A stretch of DNA of 7,030 bases from Desulfatibacillaceae bacterium (GTDB taxonomy: Bacteria > Desulfobacterota > Desulfobacteria > Desulfobacterales > Desulfatibacillaceae): contig JASEHB010000124.1 of assembly GCA_030018745.1 (NCBI GenBank), positions 1 through 7,030 on the forward strand. The letters run 5' to 3'. The stretch's first letter is position 1. The number at the start of each line of letters is the position of its first letter. Under the pieces are notes generated by a model. The model did no database searches. It was not told the DNA's origin and saw only the letters and a program-made list of their open reading frames with translations. A program made the position numbers and the translations under genes. Below, piece after piece: positions 5,576 through 7,030 of the stretch.

Positions 5576-5598
5576 ACCATAATTTTAAAAATTATGGT
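5576..5598. promoter_or_regulatory. Perfect 11-bp palindrome overlapping the GrpE-like stop codon
   Basis: ACCATAATTTT (5576-5586) and AAAATTATGGT (5588-5598) are exact reverse complements around a single A. The TAA stop of the GrpE-like gene (5594-5592) lies inside one arm. The right spacing and symmetry for a dimeric regulator, and its place just upstream of the -10 box, make an operator plausible. It is too AT-rich for a normal intrinsic terminator. The site could also simply be an mRNA 3'-end stem. Confidence 0.45.
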
Positions 5599-6578
5599 TC
5601 AGAATTTTTACCGTTTTCCTGATTAAAGGTGTAAACAGCCACCATTTCCTTTCTTAAAATGCGCCCTTCCCACTCAAATCCCGGTGCAATTCTGTAAGCC
5701 ACAATTTTATCCTGGGAAGGCTCTGCTGTGGGAACGAGCCGCAGGGCACGCTGGATGGATGGCAAAAAGGTGTCCTCTTCGCAGACAACTGCCTCAACCC
5801 CGCGGATGTTCAAAACCTCCTCAATGTCCTGGCTGATGCCCTCCATCGCATTGATGAGCTTTGGAACATCGCCCATTTCAGCTTCCCTGGCCTGGTAGTA
5901 AAGAGTGATTTTGCGGATATCATCAATTATTTTTATCAGGTCCATGACCATGGACTGCATATTCTTTTTTACTATGTCGCCCTTGTATTCCTGCAGCTCC
6001 TTGTGAAGCGCATCAATGACCTTGTCTTTGTGGGAATCGTATTTGAGCTTGCCGGAAAACTCCGAGGCAAGGAAATCCATTTTATCAGCAAGAAGCCGGA
6101 ACCCTTCTGCAAGATTTTCCGCAGACAATCCCCTGCCCTTATCCTCAATCAAATCCGGCTGGGGCGCGCAGATATCCGCGCTGACAGGATCAGGCTGCTC
6201 CCCTGGCGGCAAAACACCTTCATCAGCCCCTTCACCCCTTCCAAGAGGCAGGGGGCCAAAAACATCCTGAACCTTGGCAAGGCGCGTTTTTAAAACATCA
6301 TTGGGAATGGCGACATCCTCGCCTGCAGTCACATTGGTCCAGCGGGGGCTTTCCTGGGGCGGGCCGGCATTGTCTTCTTCAGGCGGATGGCTGTCATCAT
6401 TGCCTGTCATATCCAAAAGAAGAGGCCCGTTTTCATCCCCGGAATAATCATCGGGCGCATAGCCGGATTGGTCATCAGGCCCTTTATCATGCACCTTGCT
6501 GTCATCCTCAATTTCCTGAACGCCCATGTCCGGACTATCCCCAAAAGAATCAAGGGCCTTTTTATTTTTATGGGTCAT
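5592..6578 (-). CDS. GrpE-like nucleotide exchange factor with long acidic N-terminal extension
   Basis: The C-terminal half of this 328-residue protein matches GrpE, which releases ADP from Hsp70. A long helical stretch (about 155-255) contains VMDLIKIIDDIRKI (211-224), in the place of the GrpE LLPVIDNLERA-type segment. The beta-domain signature runs from IRGVEAVVCEEDTFLPSIQRAL (258-279) to IAPGFEWEGRILRKEMVAVY (297-316), matching GrpE's GYxLxGRVLRPAMV. GrpE is usually about 190 residues. Here about 150 acidic, Pro/Gly-rich residues precede the helices, probably disordered and rich in Asp-Asp and Glu-Glu pairs (22-26, 35-50, 60-70). The ATG at 6578 has no clear Shine-Dalgarno sequence; Met18 is an alternative start. 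With the Hsp70 gene 128 nt downstream on the same strand, it is most likely the dedicated exchange factor for that protein, not the housekeeping GrpE. Confidence 0.85.
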   Translation of the reverse strand: MTHKNKKALDSFGDSPDMGVQEIEDDSKVHDKGPDDQSGYAPDDYSGDENGPLLLDMTGNDDSHPPEEDNAGPPQESPRWTNVTAGEDVAIPNDVLKTRLAKVQDVFGPLPLGRGEGADEGVLPPGEQPDPVSADICAPQPDLIEDKGRGLSAENLAEGFRLLADKMDFLASEFSGKLKYDSHKDKVIDALHKELQEYKGDIVKKNMQSMVMDLIKIIDDIRKITLYYQAREAEMGDVPKLINAMEGISQDIEEVLNIRGVEAVVCEEDTFLPSIQRALRLVPTAEPSQDKIVAYRIAPGFEWEGRILRKEMVAVYTFNQENGKNSEP

Positions 6579-6711
6579 TTTTTACCGTCGCAAAGGTCTT
6601 TTGCAGCAAAATGCGGCAAGCAGTTTTACAAAAAGCTTGTTCCAGCCCCTTTAACGCTTTTAAAAAAAAACTGCAAAATAATCAAGACAAGCCGCTTTTA
6701 ACCGGGCACAC

Positions 6712-6731
6712 AAGGCCTGAAGGCCTTTTTT
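6712..6731 (+). terminator. Short terminator-like hairpin
   Basis: AAGGCC (6712-6717) pairs with GGCCTT (6722-6727) around TGAA, with T residues running to 6731. It has the form of a small plus-strand intrinsic terminator, but no supported plus-strand gene precedes it. It could end an antisense transcript entering from the GrpE-like gene, or be chance. Confidence 0.35.
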
Positions 6732-6783
6732 GACCTTAACGCCCTGAAAAAATAGCTTTTGAAGGAATTGTGCATAAAGCCCG

Positions 6784-6813
6784 TTTGCCGGGCAGCCAAG
6801 GGCGCCCGGCAAA
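6784..6813. repeat. Perfect 10-bp inverted repeat
   Basis: TTTGCCGGGC (6784-6793) and GCCCGGCAAA (6804-6813) pair without mismatch around a 10-nt loop. No T-run follows on either strand. If the GrpE-like transcript starts upstream, this would be a stable leader stem about 210 nt before its start codon. Confidence 0.6.
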
Positions 6814-6936
6814 ACTTTACACAGTAAAATACCGTTGCATACAAAGCGCATCCTGTCAAGACCGGCAACAGGCTTCAGATAAGATTTGATAATAGCAGTT
6901 TTTTGCGTTTTCCTGCAAGAGTGCGCCCGGAGCAAT

Positions 6937-6966
6937 GGTTCCGGCCAAGGCGGTGAAGCCGGAACC
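6937..6966. repeat. Perfect 9-bp inverted repeat
   Basis: GGTTCCGGC (6937-6945) pairs with GCCGGAACC (6958-6966) around a 12-nt loop. No T-run follows on either strand. Its spacing and GCCGG-type stem resemble the inverted repeat at 6784-6813, though the sequences are not copies. Confidence 0.55.
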
Positions 6967-7020
6967 GCAGATTTGCGTCCGGTTGTGTTGAGCTTTTGCG
7001 GAATACCCCCAAGGCAGAAT

Positions 7021-7030
7021 CGTAGGTTGG
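7021..7030. repeat. Start of another CCAACCTACG-family repeat, cut by the window end
   Basis: CGTAGGTTGG is the exact reverse complement of CCAACCTACG found at 3364-3373 and 3456-3465. Only ten bases are visible, so a full palindromic copy beyond the edge is inferred. Confidence 0.5.

Larger units (their letters stand above)
6579..7030. other. 450-bp gene-free region upstream of the GrpE-like gene with several hairpins
   Basis: No supportable gene is seen; a 91-codon minus frame (6935-6660) has no ribosome binding site and no recognisable features. The region is AT-rich with A- and T-runs and contains a small TTTTGC-A-GCAAAA palindrome (6599-6611) plus three larger hairpins listed separately. 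It should hold the promoter of the GrpE-like gene. A perfect TTGACA on the minus strand (6859-6854) has no acceptable -10 box at 16-18 bp, so no promoter is called. Confidence 0.7.

Noticed and set aside
6387..6701. Plus-strand 104-codon frame ending shortly before the hairpin at 6712-6731
   Set aside because: It is mostly antisense to the GrpE-like N-terminus and resembles no protein; the terminator-like hairpin alone is too short to support a gene.
6854..6859. Perfect TTGACA as -35 box for the GrpE-like gene
   Set aside because: The hexamer 17 bp downstream is AACGGT and neighbouring spacings are no better, so it is not called a promoter.
6660..6935. 91-codon minus-strand open frame upstream of the GrpE-like gene
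   Set aside because: No Shine-Dalgarno sequence and no recognisable motif; it runs through the hairpins at 6712 and 6784.

Overview
The window looks like chromosomal DNA of an anaerobic, GC-moderate Gram-negative bacterium, most plausibly a sulfate-reducing member of the Desulfobacterota (inferred from the style of the histidine proteins, the outer-membrane-type lipoprotein and the repeat-rich intergenic DNA; no rRNA or other marker is present). It holds one partial and six complete genes.

Layout. Positions 2-199 (+) are the 3' end of a small membrane protein gene, closed by a strong intrinsic terminator (231-272). Positions 309-977 (+) encode a nucleoside 2-deoxyribosyltransferase-like protein. 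This gene converges on a three-gene minus-strand operon, read from 3066 down to 1014: hisB, a lipoprotein, then hisA. The three genes are joined by 4-nt stop/start overlaps (GTGA at 2467-2470, ATGA at 1748-1751). A hairpin with a T-run sits between the convergent stops. About 735 bp without a gene (3067-3801) follow, filled with nested inverted and direct repeats. Next come two more minus-strand genes: a GrpE-like protein (6578-5592) and a divergent Hsp70 of 553 residues (5463-3802). The last 450 bp (6579-7030) are non-coding with several hairpins, and end in the first 10 bases of a repeat also found at 3364-3373 and 3456-3465.

How the genes work together. HisB and HisA are two steps of histidine biosynthesis. 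The lipoprotein locked between them has no evident metabolic link and is the oddest part of that operon. The Hsp70 and the GrpE-like protein look like a dedicated chaperone and nucleotide-exchange pair. The Hsp70 keeps a good ATPase domain and a beta substrate-binding domain, but lacks the helical lid, has about 55 extra residues before an altered interdomain linker, and has His where DnaK has Thr199. The GrpE-like protein carries about 150 acidic, low-complexity residues ahead of its GrpE domain. No J-protein is encoded here.

The points most worth a second look are this chaperone pair, the perfect 11-bp palindrome at the GrpE stop codon beside a consensus -10 box for the Hsp70 gene, the 122-nt hairpin that starts 2 nt after the Hsp70 stop codon, and the lipoprotein gene inside the his operon.
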